Below are positions 16,852 through 25,684 of a stretch of 64,000 bases of DNA, in pieces (position 1 is the first letter of the stretch; each line of letters starts with the position of its first letter). Under the pieces are notes generated by a model. The model had not been told where the DNA came from, did no database searches, and was given only the letters and a program-made list of their open reading frames with translations. This DNA is from Arthrobacter sp. MMS18-M83 (GTDB lineage: Bacteria > Actinomycetota > Actinomycetes > Actinomycetales > Micrococcaceae), in NCBI RefSeq assembly GCF_026683955.1, contig NZ_CP113343.1, positions 3,162,001 to 3,226,000 of the forward strand, written 5' to 3'. Made by a program: the position numbers and the translations under genes.

Positions 16852-17814
16852 CTACTGGCGGGCCGTCAACGTCAGCAGGACTGCCTCGGGCTTGCACGCG
16901 ATCCGCACGGGCGCGAACCGCGAGGTGCCGATACCGCCCGAGACGTTGACCGGCGTCGTACGCCCGTTTGTTTCCCAGTCGTGCAATCCCTTGGCCCGCC
17001 ACGTGGGGAGGTCGCAATTGGCCACGAGGGCGCCGTAGCCGGGGATGCAGATCTGGCCGCCGTGGGTGTGTCCGGCGAGGATGAGGTCTGCGGAGTCGTC
17101 CGTGAAATGGTCCAAGACGCGCTGGTAAGGGGCGTGGATGACCGCGACCCTCAGGTGCGGGCGGGAGTCTTGTCCCGAGGTGCCGCGGGGCCAGCCAGCG
17201 TAGCGCTCCCGATTCAGGTGGGGATCATCGACGCCGGAGAAATCGAAGCGGATCCCGTTGATGGGCAGCGACTGGTGCCTGTTGGTGAGATCGATCCAGC
17301 CGGACATCCCGAAACCCGAACGCAGCCGTGGCCAATCAAGCTCAACGGGATTGTTCTTAAGCCGCGAAGGGCCAAGGAGATATGTGGCCGGATTCTTGAA
17401 CCGAGGCGCGAAGTAGTCGTTTGAGCCGGGGACAAAGACGCCCGGGAACTTCAACAGCGGCTGCAGGGCATCCAACAACGGAATGACCGCGTGGGGGTGG
17501 CTGAGGTTGTCGCCAGTGTTAACCACGAGGTCTGGTTGGAGCGTAGCGAGCGAACGCAGCCACGCGGCTTTCTTTCGCTGGCTAGGAACGAAATGGATGT
17601 CGCTCAGATGCAGGACCCGGAGAGGAGCTAATCCCTCGGGGAGGATGGGAACTGTCTCTTCGCGGAGCACAAACTGGTTCTTTTCCCAGAGGCCATAAGC
17701 GAGGCCCGCAACGCCAGCGGTTGCGCCGGCACCTGCCGCGACGGCAAAGCCGCGTCCGATGCTTCGGACGCGGCTTGCCAGCGATTCAATGACGGGCTTG
17801 GAGCTGCTAGCCAT
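16852..17814 (-). CDS. Membrane-anchored metallophosphoesterase
   Basis: 320 aa. A hydrophobic segment near residues 18-38 anchors it. The calcineurin-like metal ligands appear in order: LSDIH (D-x-H), NTGDN, GSNDY, VIHAP, and LAGHTHGGQ. ATG at 17814 overlaps the end of the PBP gene by 8 nt, so it is coupled to cell-wall synthesis. The same PBP-phosphoesterase pair occurs in mycobacteria (ponA2, Rv3683). The related YkuE/YaeI group acts on phosphoesters such as lipid A precursors; the substrate here is unknown. Confidence 0.88.
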   Translation of the reverse strand: MASSSKPVIESLASRVRSIGRGFAVAAGAGATAGVAGLAYGLWEKNQFVLREETVPILPEGLAPLRVLHLSDIHFVPSQRKKAAWLRSLATLQPDLVVNTGDNLSHPHAVIPLLDALQPLLKFPGVFVPGSNDYFAPRFKNPATYLLGPSRLKNNPVELDWPRLRSGFGMSGWIDLTNRHQSLPINGIRFDFSGVDDPHLNRERYAGWPRGTSGQDSRPHLRVAVIHAPYQRVLDHFTDDSADLILAGHTHGGQICIPGYGALVANCDLPTWRAKGLHDWETNGRTTPVNVSGGIGTSRFAPVRIACKPEAVLLTLTARQ

Positions 17815-20083
17815 TGTTCTTTTTTCCATTGTCATTGCTGGTGGGTTGGGTGCTCGGCTGGGTGCTCGGCGAAGTGTTGCTCGGAGTCGGGGCACGGAAC
17901 GAGGGTGCGTCCAAAAGGTTGGACGGCGGAGCCGGGAACGGGTTCGTTCCATAAGCAGGGGCAACCTGGGACATGTAGTTCGAGAACTGAGGGCCGGCGA
18001 TCATGTAACCGTCGACGTTGGGATAGAACTTGCCGTTGACGGTGATGTTGCGGCCGAAGCGGTTTTGGCCGCCCAAGGGATCGCCGAACCAGCTGGCCGT
18101 TGCGAGGCCCGAGGTGTAGCCAACAACCCAGGTGGAGCCGTTGTTGTCATTGGTTCCGGTCTTGGCCGCGATGGGGAAACTCGTCTTGGTGGAAATCCTC
18201 GGCTGGATCAGCGAACCAGAACCCTGGTTAAGAACCTCTTGCATGGCGTAGGCAACACCGTGAGCAACCGCCGGGGTGACGGCGTCGCGACAGTTCGGAG
18301 ACTGGGCAGGAAGCTTTGCACCCGTCTGGTCCGTCACGGACGTAATAGCGATTGGCTCGCAGTACTTGCCGTTGTTGGAGAACGTTGCCATTGCGCTCGC
18401 CATGGTGAGCGGTGCAGTTTGGGTGGAACCGATCAGGTTGGCCAGCGTAGTCATGGGGACTTTGGGATTGGGATCCGTGATCTGGCCGGACTTGTCACGG
18501 GCAGGGTTTCCACCGTGGATGCCCACTGCATCCACGATTTTCTGGATGCCGCACAGATCCACCTTGGATGCCGAGGCGAAAGTAGCTGTGTTGATGGAGT
18601 TCATCAGACCGTACAGGACCGTCATGGGGCGGTAGTAGCCGAGGTCCGAGTTCTGGAGGTCGAAGCTTTCAGGGATGTTGCTGTCGTACCAGCCGACGGT
18701 GGGCGCAGGGCAGGTGTTCTTCCAAGGGAAGTTCTGCGGGTATTTGCGGACAGACGCATCGATGGTGGTGTTCATGGACTTGCCCTCCTCGAGCCACTCG
18801 GCGAACGTGAAGGGTTTCATGGTGGAGCCAGGCTGGAATCCGCCCAAACCGTTGAGGTCGTTGCCCTTGGCATCGAGTACATCCACATTGAAGTTCTGTG
18901 TCTGATCGAACTTCCCAGCTGTGGGCAGCCAGACGGTGTTCTGGGCCATGGAAACGATCTTGCCGTTGCCTGGTTGGACCGAGACGATGGTAGCGCCCCA
19001 CTTGTCCGGGTTGGCACCGGTGGTGGCATCAACCTGGGCTTGGGCGACGGCCTGGGCCTTGGGATCGAGAGTGGTTTGGATGGTCAGGCCACCGCGTGAG
19101 ACGCGGCTGTTGCGTTCTACCGGCGTGGCGCCGTAGGCCGGGTTGTTAAGGAGCAAGTGAAGCACATAGTCGCAGAAGTACGGGGCCGTGGCGGCGTAGG
19201 CACAACCCTGGCGAGGCTGCGTGACCTTGGTGGTTACCGGCGTCGCGATGGCAGCGTCGTAGTCCGCTTTTTTGATCTTTCCCTGGTCCAACATGAGTCC
19301 GAGCACCAGGTCTCGACGCTGCTTCGCGTGGTCCGGGTTCGTGATCGGGTCGTAGTAGGACGGGCTGTTGACAACACCCGCGAGCAATGCGGCCTGCGGC
19401 AAGGTGAGGTCCTTGGCGCTGGTGCTGAAAAAGAGCCTCGAAGCGGCTTCGATGCCGTAGGCATCCTTGTTGAAGAAGACGATGTTGAGGTAACCCTCAA
19501 GGATCTGCTGCTTGGAGAACTTCTTCTCCAGGGCGATGGCCAGCTTCATTTCACGGAGTTTGTCGCCCACGCCCTTGTTGACGCCATTGAGCTTGACGTC
19601 TGCCCCTTTGTCCTGGGACACGAGGGACTCGTTGATGACGTTGTTCACGTACTGCTGGGTGATGGTGGATGCACCCTGCTTCTGGCCGCGCGCCGTGCTG
19701 ACGATGGCGCGCATGATTCCGGTGGCGTCGATGCCGCCGTGCTCGTAGAAGCGGCTGTCCTCGACCGCAACGATCGCGTCCTTGATGTTCGGACTCATCT
19801 GGTCAAGGGGGACACGCGTTCGGTTCTCCGTATAGATGGAGGCGATCTGGCTGCCATCGGCAGCCAGGATGGTGGTCGCCTGGCTGGGCGGGTTCACCTG
19901 AAGCTCCGCCGGCAGCGTGTCAAAGAACTGAATGGACCCACTGGCCGCACTGCCTGAAACGGCGGCGGCGGGGACGAGCAGGCCCGCCACCAGGACACCA
20001 CAAATAGCGCTCACACCAAGGAATCCGAGGATCTTTCCAAGAGTGGTGGCAGTGTCGAATAGAGGGTTCCTACGAGTCACCAT
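17807..20083 (-). CDS. Class A penicillin-binding protein (transglycosylase/transpeptidase)
   Basis: 758 aa from ATG at 20083. One N-terminal transmembrane helix (residues about 15-40) is followed by a GT51 glycosyltransferase domain (EDSRFYEHGGID, then QGASTITQQYVNN) and a transpeptidase domain with the Ser nucleophile in GSTMKPF, SIN, and AAKTGTN. The C-terminal tail is Ser/Thr/Pro/Asn-rich and has no clear PASTA domain. It polymerises and cross-links peptidoglycan outside the membrane. TAAAGT (20091-20096, minus) lies 7 nt upstream of the ATG, so the transcript may be leaderless. An in-frame ATG at 20122 would run into the divergent gene. Confidence 0.92.
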   Translation of the reverse strand: MVTRRNPLFDTATTLGKILGFLGVSAICGVLVAGLLVPAAAVSGSAASGSIQFFDTLPAELQVNPPSQATTILAADGSQIASIYTENRTRVPLDQMSPNIKDAIVAVEDSRFYEHGGIDATGIMRAIVSTARGQKQGASTITQQYVNNVINESLVSQDKGADVKLNGVNKGVGDKLREMKLAIALEKKFSKQQILEGYLNIVFFNKDAYGIEAASRLFFSTSAKDLTLPQAALLAGVVNSPSYYDPITNPDHAKQRRDLVLGLMLDQGKIKKADYDAAIATPVTTKVTQPRQGCAYAATAPYFCDYVLHLLLNNPAYGATPVERNSRVSRGGLTIQTTLDPKAQAVAQAQVDATTGANPDKWGATIVSVQPGNGKIVSMAQNTVWLPTAGKFDQTQNFNVDVLDAKGNDLNGLGGFQPGSTMKPFTFAEWLEEGKSMNTTIDASVRKYPQNFPWKNTCPAPTVGWYDSNIPESFDLQNSDLGYYRPMTVLYGLMNSINTATFASASKVDLCGIQKIVDAVGIHGGNPARDKSGQITDPNPKVPMTTLANLIGSTQTAPLTMASAMATFSNNGKYCEPIAITSVTDQTGAKLPAQSPNCRDAVTPAVAHGVAYAMQEVLNQGSGSLIQPRISTKTSFPIAAKTGTNDNNGSTWVVGYTSGLATASWFGDPLGGQNRFGRNITVNGKFYPNVDGYMIAGPQFSNYMSQVAPAYGTNPFPAPPSNLLDAPSFRAPTPSNTSPSTQPSTQPTSNDNGKKNNG

Positions 20084-20090
20084 GTTCTCC

Positions 20091-20113
20091 ACTTTAGCGG
20101 CAAGGGCTAGTCT
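20091..20113. promoter_or_regulatory. Face-to-face -10 elements for the PBP and DUF4177 genes
   Basis: Minus strand TAAAGT (20091-20096) is 7 nt from the PBP ATG; plus strand TAGTCT (20108-20113) is 7 nt from the DUF4177 ATG at 20121. The two genes therefore share a 37-bp spacer, and their promoters overlap. Both fit the TANNNT-N7-start pattern of leaderless actinobacterial genes. Confidence 0.6.
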
Positions 20114-20120
20114 TTCTTTC

Positions 20121-20276
20121 ATGACCAAATGGGAGTACGCCACGATTCCGCTCATCATTCACGCCACAAAGCAGATTCTGGACCAGTGGGGAGAGGACGG
20201 CTGGGAGCTTGTCCAGGTTGTTCCCGGGCCCGATGGAAACGGACTTGTTGCATACTTGAAGAGGGAGAAGCAGTAA
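20121..20276 (+). CDS. DUF4177 domain-containing small protein
   Basis: 51 aa: MTKWEYATIPLI, then LDQWGEDGWELVQVVPG, ending LVAYLKREKQ. The WEY...GWELV...LKR pattern is the DUF4177 fold, whose function is unknown. ATG is preceded by TAGTCT at 7 nt, with no room for a Shine-Dalgarno from that promoter. A RidA gene begins 3 bases after its stop. A small protein of this type is also found near crp in mycobacteria. Confidence 0.85.
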   Translation: MTKWEYATIPLIIHATKQILDQWGEDGWELVQVVPGPDGNGLVAYLKREKQ

Positions 20277-20278
20277 CA

Positions 20279-20815
20279 ATGACAACCCCCGCAGAAGCCA
20301 CCGTTGGCGCGGATTCCACAGCTCCGGCATCCGCCGTCGAGCAGCGCCTTGCCGAACTGGGACTGACCCTTCCGGCTGTCGCAGCTCCGGTGGCCGCCTA
20401 TGTTCCGGCCATCGTCTCCGGCAACCAGGTCTACACCTCCGGACAACTGCCGTTCATTAACGGCAAACTCGAAGCTACGGGCAAAGTCTCCAGCGGTGAA
20501 GAGGGCCTTTCGGACGAGCCGACAGTGTCTCCGGAAGACGCTCATAGGTACGCAGCCGTCTGCGCAGTCAATGCCTTGGCTGCCGTCAAGAGTGTCATCG
20601 GAGACCTCGACCGCATCACGCGCATCGTGAAAGTGGTCGGCTTCGTGGCCTCCGATACTTCCTTCACCGGCCAGCCCGGTGTAATTAATGGTGCCTCCGA
20701 ACTCCTCGGGCGTGTCTTCGGCGATAAAGGGCAGCACGCGCGTTCCGCCGTCGGTGTTGCAGTCCTTCCGCTCGACTCTCCCGTCGAGGTCGAGTTGATC
20801 GCTGAATTCAGCTAA
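20279..20815 (+). CDS. RidA family protein (Rid enamine/imine deaminase)
   Basis: 178 aa. After an Ala-rich N terminus of about 35 residues comes a RidA-like fold: VSGNQVYTSGQLPFING, AVCAVNALAAVKSVIGDLDRITRIVKVVGFVAS, and ELLGRVFGDKGQHARSAVGVAVLPLDSPVEVELIAEF. The conserved C-terminal Arg (QHARSAVG) that binds substrate carboxylate is present. It belongs to the longer actinobacterial Rid group. AGGGAG sits about 10 nt before the ATG. Co-transcribed with DUF4177 and Nudix. Confidence 0.88.
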   Translation: MTTPAEATVGADSTAPASAVEQRLAELGLTLPAVAAPVAAYVPAIVSGNQVYTSGQLPFINGKLEATGKVSSGEEGLSDEPTVSPEDAHRYAAVCAVNALAAVKSVIGDLDRITRIVKVVGFVASDTSFTGQPGVINGASELLGRVFGDKGQHARSAVGVAVLPLDSPVEVELIAEFS

Positions 20816-20832
20816 GGAACCGGTTCATTCAA

Positions 20833-21744
20833 TTGCCACAACTAGCCCGACGCCTGTTTGCGTTGCCCCCCGAGCTCGAAGGGGCGGCACGGAACTGGCT
20901 TCAGCTCGGCGAACGGGCCCCCCGCGCCGCGCGTTACGCATCATCCGTTGTTCTGCTCCGCGATTCGCCCACGGGCCTGGAGACGTGGATGGGTTACCGT
21001 CCCGGCTCCTCGCCGTTGGGTGTGGTCGCGTTTCCCGGCGGTTCGTTGGAACCCACCGACGACGACGCGCTCGGCTGGCTCGGCCCCTCGCCTCAGCATT
21101 GGGCTGACGCGCTCGGGACCACCGACGCCGGACTCGCCCGCCGCCATGTTGTGGGGGCCATCCGCGAACTGTTCGAAGAGACCGGTGTTTTGTTGGCCGG
21201 CCCGGACCTGTCCTCCACGGTGGAGGCAACGTCCACGCCCGAGTGGATGAAGGCCCGCGAAGCGGTAGCTGCCCAGGACAAGTCGTTCACGGATGTACTG
21301 GCCAAGCGTGGCTTGTCGCTCCGGACGGACCTGCTCAAGCCACTGGTCAACTGGCTCAGCCCGGACTTTACGCACAGGCGTTTCAACACCCGCTACTTCG
21401 CGGCCACGCTTCCCGTGAACCAGCAGCCTTCGTTGCTGGCGAGCAAGGGAGTCTGGGGCCGCTGGGTGTGCGTCTCAAAACTCATCGACGAGCGCCACAC
21501 CACCGCTCTTGGCGACGAAATCGGCCAGGAAAACACTGCTGGCTTGACCCTGGGCCAATTGCTGGTGCCGGGCTCGGAGATCATCCTCGAAAAGATGGCT
21601 GCCGCCCAAGGCTGCATCGCGTATCTCAGCTACAAACGCAAGCCGCACATGTACCAGCCGCGGCTTGTGGAAGAGGATGGCACGCTTATGCTCGAAGTCG
21701 AAGCCGCCAGGACGGTTTCAGGGGAGCCGCAGCGGGAGCGCTGA
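20833..21744 (+). CDS. Nudix hydrolase
   Basis: 303 aa. The Nudix box is split in the way typical of larger family members: GVVAFPGGSLEPTDDD, a roughly 30-residue insert, then VVGAIRELFEETGVLL with the REXXEE-type metal ligands. Start is TTG (20833), 17 nt after the RidA stop, so it is probably translated from the same mRNA. Substrate unknown; CoA- or NAD-linked pyrophosphates are common for this length. A 21-bp hairpin follows, shared with crp. Confidence 0.82.
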   Translation: MPQLARRLFALPPELEGAARNWLQLGERAPRAARYASSVVLLRDSPTGLETWMGYRPGSSPLGVVAFPGGSLEPTDDDALGWLGPSPQHWADALGTTDAGLARRHVVGAIRELFEETGVLLAGPDLSSTVEATSTPEWMKAREAVAAQDKSFTDVLAKRGLSLRTDLLKPLVNWLSPDFTHRRFNTRYFAATLPVNQQPSLLASKGVWGRWVCVSKLIDERHTTALGDEIGQENTAGLTLGQLLVPGSEIILEKMAAAQGCIAYLSYKRKPHMYQPRLVEEDGTLMLEVEAARTVSGEPQRER

Positions 21745-21771
21745 CGACGCGCAAATCCACTGGGGATACGC

Positions 21772-21815
21772 AAAATGCCTGGCGATACCGGAAGTCCGGT
21801 ATCGCCAGGCATTTT
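21772..21815. terminator. Bidirectional terminator between Nudix and crp genes
   Basis: A perfect 21-bp stem runs from 21772-21792 to 21795-21815 with AAAATGCC at the outer left and GGCATTTT at the outer right. Because the stem begins with A4 and ends with T4, it provides a U-tract for transcripts from either side. Confidence 0.9.
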
Positions 21816-21830
21816 CTGTGTCGCAGGAAA

Positions 21831-22508
21831 TTAGCGGGAGCGCTGGCGGAGGCGCTGCATGTCAAGGATGACTACTGCACGGGCTTCCAGGCGGAGCCAG
21901 CCGCGTTGGACAAACTCAGCCAGGGCCTTGTTGACGGTCTCCCGGGAAGCGCCGACCAGCTGGGCCAGTTCTTCCTGTGTGAGTTCGTGGGCGACCAGGA
22001 CGCCGTCCGTGGCGGGCCGGCCGAAGCGGTCGGCAAGGTCCAGCAGGGCCTTGGCGACGCGGCCCGGAACGTCCGAGAACACGAGGTCGGACAGGGAGTC
22101 GTTGGTACGACGCAGGCGGCGGGCAAGTGCCTGCAGCAACTGTGCAGATACCTCGGGGCGCGTCCGGAGCAGGGCGTTGAGGCTTTCGTTCTTCAGGCCT
22201 GCCAGGCGCGTCTCGGAAACGGCCGTGGCCGTAGCGGTCCGCGGGCTGGGGTCGAACAAAGCCATTTCGCCAAAGAGTTCGCCCGGACCGAGGATGGCCA
22301 ACAGGGATTCACGACCATCCGGGGAGGTGCGGCCGAGCTTCACCTTGCCGGACACGATGAAGTAGAGCTGGTCACCCTGATCGCCCTCGCGGAAAACGGA
22401 CGCTCCACGTGAAAGGTCCACCTCGGTGAGCTCGTCCGTCAGCAGACGGAAAGCGTCGTCGTCAAGGGTCGCGAAGAGGGGCGCGCGGCGCAATACCTCG
22501 ATGTCCAT
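21831..22508 (-). CDS. crp: Crp/GlxR-type cAMP-responsive transcriptional regulator
   Basis: 225 aa, the usual length for actinobacterial Crp/GlxR. Residues 1-120 form the cyclic-nucleotide-binding domain with the phosphate-binding cassette GELFGEMALFDPSPRTATA. A winged helix follows (ELTQEELAQLVGASRETVNKAL). The ATG at 22508 is chosen because AGGAG lies 6 nt upstream. Close matches to TGTGA-N6-TCACA occur upstream of dctA and both sugar operons in this window. An incomplete site, TGTGACGTACTTGGCA (22573-22588), lies upstream of crp itself. Confidence 0.93.
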   Translation of the reverse strand: MDIEVLRRAPLFATLDDDAFRLLTDELTEVDLSRGASVFREGDQGDQLYFIVSGKVKLGRTSPDGRESLLAILGPGELFGEMALFDPSPRTATATAVSETRLAGLKNESLNALLRTRPEVSAQLLQALARRLRRTNDSLSDLVFSDVPGRVAKALLDLADRFGRPATDGVLVAHELTQEELAQLVGASRETVNKALAEFVQRGWLRLEARAVVILDMQRLRQRSR

Positions 22509-22755
22509 GAAATCTCCTGAGTAAAAGTTCGGCTGGGGCGCTTCAGCCATTGTTTCAGAATTTTGTCGCGTCTGTGACGTACTTGGCAGCCGAAACGCCC
22601 TAAATCACGCGGAAGGGCCTCAAAACCGTATCCCAACTGGCCGGGAATGCTCCGCTAAGAGGCGGCTTCGTGATGCGGTTGGCAGCGTGCTCGTGAGGGA
22701 AAGCTGTCAGGCTATGCATCTACAATTGGGGCTTACTCGGCTGTGAGGAGCTTTG
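22509..22755. promoter_or_regulatory. Divergent crp/marP spacer
   Basis: Contains a possible half Crp site (TGTGA at 22573-22577), and TACAAT (22721-22726), a good -10 for marP with no clear -35. No gene is seen. AGGAG (22746-22750) is the marP ribosome-binding site and fixes its start. Confidence 0.45.
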
Positions 22756-23940
22756 GTGTTCGGCTTGACCATTTTGGACCTGGCGTTGATTCTGACGCTT
22801 CTTTCCTACCTGATCTACGGACTGCGCAACGGCTTCTTCGTGACCCTCGGTGGAATCGCCGGCTTCGCGGCAGGAGCCGTGGCAGCCTTCATCGCGGTTC
22901 CGCTTGTTGGCGATTGGGTGAAGGACAGCGGTTGGAGGCTGACGGCCATCATCGGCTCGGCTGTTGTGCTCATCGTCCTGGGGCACGGGCTGGGCACTTG
23001 GATCGGCCAGAAGGTCCGCAGGGCCGTGCGGATTCAGCCATTGAACGCCTTGGACCGCCTGCTGGGTGGTTTCGTTAGCCTGGTGGTCGCGGCATTGGTG
23101 ATGTCCATGTTGGCGTTCAGCATCGGCTCGTTGGGCGTGCCGCTCGTTTCGCAGCAACTCGCCGATTCCAAGGTGATCCGCTTCATCGACACCATGACGC
23201 CCACAAACGTCAAAGCCGGCGTCGCGCAGCTGCGTTCCACTGTCATGGGCAACGGCATTCCCCACATCATCGAAGGCATCGGTCCTGTTACCCCGTTGCC
23301 CGTCCCGAACACCAGCACAGACACCCCCGCACTCAACAATGCCGCACATTCCGTTCTGAAGATTGCCGGTACTGCCTATCAGTGTGGCCAGAACCAGACC
23401 GGGTCCGGCTTCGTCGTCTCTCCGGGCCGCGTAGTGACCAACGCGCACGTCGTAGCCGGCGTGTCCCAGCCTGTGGTGGAAATCCCCGACGGCGGCGCGT
23501 TACAGGGCCGCGTGGTTTATTTCGACAGCCAACGCGACCTCGCTGTGCTCGCCGTCGACGGTCTTCCGACGGCGCCGCTGCCGTTGAGCGCTGATCTTCC
23601 GGCCGGCTCGCCCGCAGCCTTCGCCGGCTATCCTCATGGCGGTCCTTTCCAGTCCAAACCTGCCGCGGTGGAGGGCATCTCGACCCTCCTGGTCCCGGAC
23701 ATTTACGGCAACAACCCTTCACCGGAGCAGGTCTACAAACTTGCCGGTGACGTGCAACCAGGCAACTCGGGCGGTCCCCTCCTGACGACGGAGGGCCAGG
23801 TTGCTGGCGTGGTCTTCGCCAAGACCACTTCGGACGTGGCCGTGGGCTACGCCCTCACCATGGACGAGCTTTCGCCGGTGGCCCAGCGGGCACCATCTCT
23901 GAGCTCGGCCGTGTCGCCGGGCCAATGCACCAAGAAATAA
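22756..23940 (+). CDS. marP: MarP-type periplasmic serine protease (CvpA plus trypsin domain)
   Basis: 394 aa. Residues 1-130 are a CvpA-like region with four transmembrane helices. The rest is a trypsin-fold protease with His in VVTNAHVVAG, Asp in SQRDLAVL and Ser in GNSGGPLL. Two cysteines, in AYQCGQN and in PGQC near the C terminus, match the disulfide described for mycobacterial MarP. The GTG at 22756 is preferred over TTG 22753 because AGGAG is then 5 nt away. MarP is needed for acid and oxidative-stress resistance in M. tuberculosis; the same role here is inference. Confidence 0.9.
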   Translation: MFGLTILDLALILTLLSYLIYGLRNGFFVTLGGIAGFAAGAVAAFIAVPLVGDWVKDSGWRLTAIIGSAVVLIVLGHGLGTWIGQKVRRAVRIQPLNALDRLLGGFVSLVVAALVMSMLAFSIGSLGVPLVSQQLADSKVIRFIDTMTPTNVKAGVAQLRSTVMGNGIPHIIEGIGPVTPLPVPNTSTDTPALNNAAHSVLKIAGTAYQCGQNQTGSGFVVSPGRVVTNAHVVAGVSQPVVEIPDGGALQGRVVYFDSQRDLAVLAVDGLPTAPLPLSADLPAGSPAAFAGYPHGGPFQSKPAAVEGISTLLVPDIYGNNPSPEQVYKLAGDVQPGNSGGPLLTTEGQVAGVVFAKTTSDVAVGYALTMDELSPVAQRAPSLSSAVSPGQCTKK

Positions 23941-23953
23941 CCCTCCCACCACG

Positions 23954-24090
23954 GGACATGCTCAGCGCTTGATCTGAGCAGTGGACATAGTGCGTTTATG
24001 TCCAACGCAGGCCACGAAGAATGAGCATGTCCCCAAGGGAGGATGCACATGTCCAGCGCAGGCCGCGAAGAATGAGCATGTCCCCAAGGG
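23954..24090. repeat. GGACATG/CATGTCC repeat cluster, copy 3, with a 38-bp direct repeat
   Basis: GGACATGCTC (23954-23963), GGACATAGTG (23983-23992), ATGTCC (23998-24003), GAGCATGTCC (24023-24032), ACATGTCC (24047-24054) and GAGCATGTCC (24074-24083). The segments 24002-24039 and 24053-24090 are direct repeats of about 38 bp with two mismatches and a 51-bp period. It lies between the convergent marP and DUF2332 genes. Confidence 0.75.
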
Positions 24091-24100
24091 GACGGTGAGC

Positions 24101-25102
24101 TTAGAGCCACTCCAGGCTCTGGCCATGCGGGCCGGTGATGGCTGTCGGTACGCCGTTGTGCATGAGCAGGAATCGGCCCCGCAGCCGCTCTTCGGGCATC
24201 TCTGGGACCACGCTTGAGCCGTCCTGCTGGTCGATGACCATGTGGCCTTCGTTGGAGAGCCAGTGGCAGCCTCGGGTCGCCGCAAGTTCGGACACGCTGG
24301 CCCGGAATCGTGCCCGTTCCTGGGCATCGAGATACCCGAGCACCGCGCTGTGGAAGACCACCAGGGTGGAGTCCGCGGGTGCTTGGCTCGCCACTTCCAG
24401 CAACCGGTCATTGAGGTCCCCCGCCACCAGCAAAGGCGGATCCTGACGGGCTATCGCTATCGCCTGGTGGAGCCGTTCCCGGCGGAAGTCCTGCTCGGGC
24501 CAGATCAGGGCATCGAGCCACGCGACGTCGCTGGGATTCGTCACGTCCAACGGGTTCAGGTCGATGCCTGCCCGCCAACTGACTCGCGGCAACCGCTCGG
24601 GGATGGGGACCGGCCCCGAATCGGTGCAACGGAGCACTGGAGCATCAGCGTCGGCGCGGCCGATGCGCTTTTGCCGGGTGCCGTCGTCGTACTCGTAGCG
24701 GTATTTGTCCGGATACAGCGTGAGCCCGGCAGAGGCCCCGACTTCCAGGAGCGCGAGCGGTTTCTTTTCCGCCGCCGCGATCAACGCCAGCGACGGCAGG
24801 AGCGTGGCACAGCGGCCTGCTTCGTTGGTCTGCGTGGCGCGCGAAAGCACGGTCCGGGAAACATCGGCCCAGTGGGCATCCAGGAAGCTCCGGAACTCCG
24901 GATAGGGGCTGACGCGGGCGCCGAGGTAGCGGGCGGCGGCGAAGAGCAGAATGGGTTGCCGCTTGCTGTGCGGCCATTGGTCGATCCGGGCGATAAGCTC
25001 CGGATCGTCGGCCGCGGCAAGGGCCCATCGGGCGTAGCAGTCCGACGATCCGGGCGCGTCGAACGTGCCGAAGTGCCGGTACCAGTCAGCCGTGCCGCCC
25101 AA
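24101..25102 (-). CDS. DUF2332 domain-containing protein
   Basis: 333 aa matching DUF2332 throughout: SDCYARWALAAADDPELIARI near the N terminus, then ALLEVGASAGLTLYPDKYRY, GIDLNPLDVTNPSDVAWLDALIWPEQ, and VVFHSAVLGYLDAQER. The EVGASAGL segment looks like a degenerate nucleotide- or SAM-binding loop, but no function is known. Start is TTG with GCGGGG close upstream; TAGAAT lies further upstream as a possible -10. It ends near repeat cluster 3. Confidence 0.8.
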   Translation of the reverse strand: MGGTADWYRHFGTFDAPGSSDCYARWALAAADDPELIARIDQWPHSKRQPILLFAAARYLGARVSPYPEFRSFLDAHWADVSRTVLSRATQTNEAGRCATLLPSLALIAAAEKKPLALLEVGASAGLTLYPDKYRYEYDDGTRQKRIGRADADAPVLRCTDSGPVPIPERLPRVSWRAGIDLNPLDVTNPSDVAWLDALIWPEQDFRRERLHQAIAIARQDPPLLVAGDLNDRLLEVASQAPADSTLVVFHSAVLGYLDAQERARFRASVSELAATRGCHWLSNEGHMVIDQQDGSSVVPEMPEERLRGRFLLMHNGVPTAITGPHGQSLEWL

Positions 25103-25127
25103 GGGAACCCCGCTCAGATCGACGATT

Positions 25128-25592
25128 CTAGACCGCGGTGGCGAGGTAGTCGATGGCCAGCTTGTAGCCCTGGACTCCTGCGCCGACGATCACCGCGGAG
25201 CAGACGGGGGAGAGGTAGGAGTGCTGCCGGAACTCCTCGCGCTGGTGCACATTGGTGATGTGGACCTCGACGGCGGGAAGCTGCACCGCTGCGAGGGCGT
25301 CACGCAGTGCCACGGAAGTGTGGGTGTACGCGCCAGCGTTGATGACGATCCCGACGGCGGTGCCGCGCGCGCCGTGGATGGCGTCAATGAGGTCACCCTC
25401 GTGGTTGGACTGGACGCAGTCCACGGTGAAGCCGTTGGCGCCGGCGGCTGCCATGGCGAGCTGTTCGACGTCGGCCAAAGTGGATGTGCCGTACTTTTCC
25501 GGCTCGCGCGTTCCCAGGAGGTTCAGGTTGGGGCCGTTGAGGACGAGGATGGTGCCGCGGCCGGCTTCGGTGGCGGTGGGAGCTTCAGTCAT
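25128..25592 (-). CDS. aroQ: 3-dehydroquinate dehydratase, type II
   Basis: 154 aa. [18 protein letters not shown] near residue 17 carries the catalytic Tyr and Arg. [28 protein letters not shown], and [17 protein letters not shown] follow. It removes water from 3-dehydroquinate in the shikimate pathway. The ATG at 25592 gives the family N terminus after a 13-residue polar tail. TAGATT (25600-25605, minus) is 7 nt from the ATG, so it likely has its own leaderless promoter despite lying behind the GH36 gene. Confidence 0.95.
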   Translation of the reverse strand: MTEAPTATEAGRGTILVLNGPNLNLLGTREPEKYGTSTLADVEQLAMAAAGANGFTVDCVQSNHEGDLIDAIHGARGTAVGIVINAGAYTHTSVALRDALAAVQLPAVEVHITNVHQREEFRQHSYLSPVCSAVIVGAGVQGYKLAIDYLATAV

Positions 25593-25620
25593 GACTCCCA
25601 ATCTATAGGGGTGCGGCGCC

Positions 25621-25668
25621 CGCCCGGCGTTTCTTACGCTGCTTTGGACAGCGCGCAGTCGCCGGGCG
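25621..25668 (-). terminator. Branched hairpin between GH36 and aroQ
   Basis: CGCCCGGCG (25621-25629) pairs exactly with CGCCGGGCG (25660-25668); inside, CGCTG (25637-25641) pairs with CAGCG (25649-25653). It lies 17 nt after the GH36 stop and before the aroQ promoter. No U-tract is seen, so termination is only probable. Confidence 0.45.
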
Positions 25669-25684
25669 GACACCAAACAGTTGC

